From Desulfurococcaceae archaeon AG1 (GTDB taxonomy: Archaea > Thermoproteota > Thermoprotei_A > Sulfolobales > AG1): 64,000 nucleotides of DNA. This document shows, in pieces, positions 63,964-64,000 of the stretch. The translations under genes were made by a program, and so were the position numbers. A model generated the notes under the pieces. That model had not been told where the DNA came from, searched no databases, and saw only the letters and a list, made by a program, of their open reading frames with translations. Positions within the stretch are counted from its first letter, which is position 1; each line of letters begins with the position of its first letter. Where the stretch lies: positions 99,169-163,168 of the forward strand of contig BEWT01000001.1 of the NCBI GenBank assembly GCA_003116855.1. Direction: 5' to 3'.

Positions 63964-64000
63964 GGTCTTGGAGGGGAGGGTGGGTAAGGCTCCTAGAAGG

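Noticed and set aside
63968..64000. A next gene starting at TTG 63968
   Set aside because: Only eleven codons are visible (EGRVGKAPRR after the start), too few to call a gene. It is mentioned with the PINA entry.

Overview
The window is chromosomal DNA of a hyperthermophilic archaeon of the Thermoproteota (Crenarchaeota). The evidence is archaeal ribosomal proteins (S19e, L39e, L31e, LX/L18a, S4e, L32e, L19e), aIF6, prefoldin, Orc1/Cdc6, CDC48, TiaS, Taw3 and Trm56, Arg codons almost all AGA/AGG, frequent GTG/TTG starts, TATA boxes about 26 bp upstream of short or absent leaders, and GGTG/GAGG ribosome binding sites. The short-N-terminus fumarase and the LysW amino-acid pathway recall Sulfolobales. 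The small subunit of the archaeal phosphomevalonate dehydratase instead points to a non-Sulfolobales lineage (Desulfurococcales or Acidilobales-like). I cannot name a genus. I see no CRISPR array, insertion sequence or prophage.

Layout. 1-3.6 kb: a translation/secretion operon (S19e, PDCD5-like, L39e, L31e, aIF6, LX, prefoldin alpha, FtsY). 3.6-17.1 kb: TiaS, spermidine synthase, a 3-hydroxyacyl-CoA dehydrogenase/enoyl-CoA hydratase fusion, CDC48, a methyltransferase, an HD phosphohydrolase, a membrane-anchored extracytoplasmic Lon-type protease, the dehydratase small subunit, TtuA-type tRNA thiolase, Taw3 and a family-5 uracil-DNA glycosylase. 17.1-32 kb: an accessory-looking stretch with two winged-helix or unknown regulators, three MFS transporters, a secreted six-Asp-box beta-propeller protein on a coiled-coil stalk, a PUA protein, Trm56, a tRNA-Lys gene with an unusual insertion, Orc1/Cdc6, an A24 signal peptidase and an aldo/keto reductase. 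32-43 kb: aconitase, threonine deaminase, thymidylate kinase, the divergent lysZY / lysWXJK cluster and fumarase. 43.1-43.4 kb: a strongly folded intergenic RNA candidate. 43.5-52.1 kb: an L22-to-L15 ribosomal protein cluster including RNase P protein Rpp29. 52-64 kb: agmatinase, a DHH phosphoesterase, a PTPS/QueD-type enzyme, a polytopic membrane protein, 6-phospho-3-hexuloisomerase, L12, a possible GINS subunit, HyuA/HyuB, a winged-helix protein and the PIN-domain ATPase PINA.

How it fits together. LysW-bound intermediates lead to lysine and/or arginine. Arginine-derived agmatine is the substrate of TiaS and agmatinase, and spermidine synthase makes polyamines. Aconitase, fumarase and the hydratase/dehydrogenase fusion fit a TCA-type or 4-hydroxybutyrate-type carbon cycle. 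Several tRNA-modification enzymes (TiaS, TtuA, Taw3, Trm56, QueD-like) are scattered through the window.

Most unusual: three core genes (rps3, rpl12, cdc6) have conserved N-termini that extend upstream of the first ATG/GTG/TTG, apparently starting at no canonical codon, at ATA and at CTG. A roughly 215-nt structured RNA candidate upstream of L22 has two mutually exclusive helices. The tRNA-Lys gene carries about 20 extra bases between the anticodon stem and T stem.
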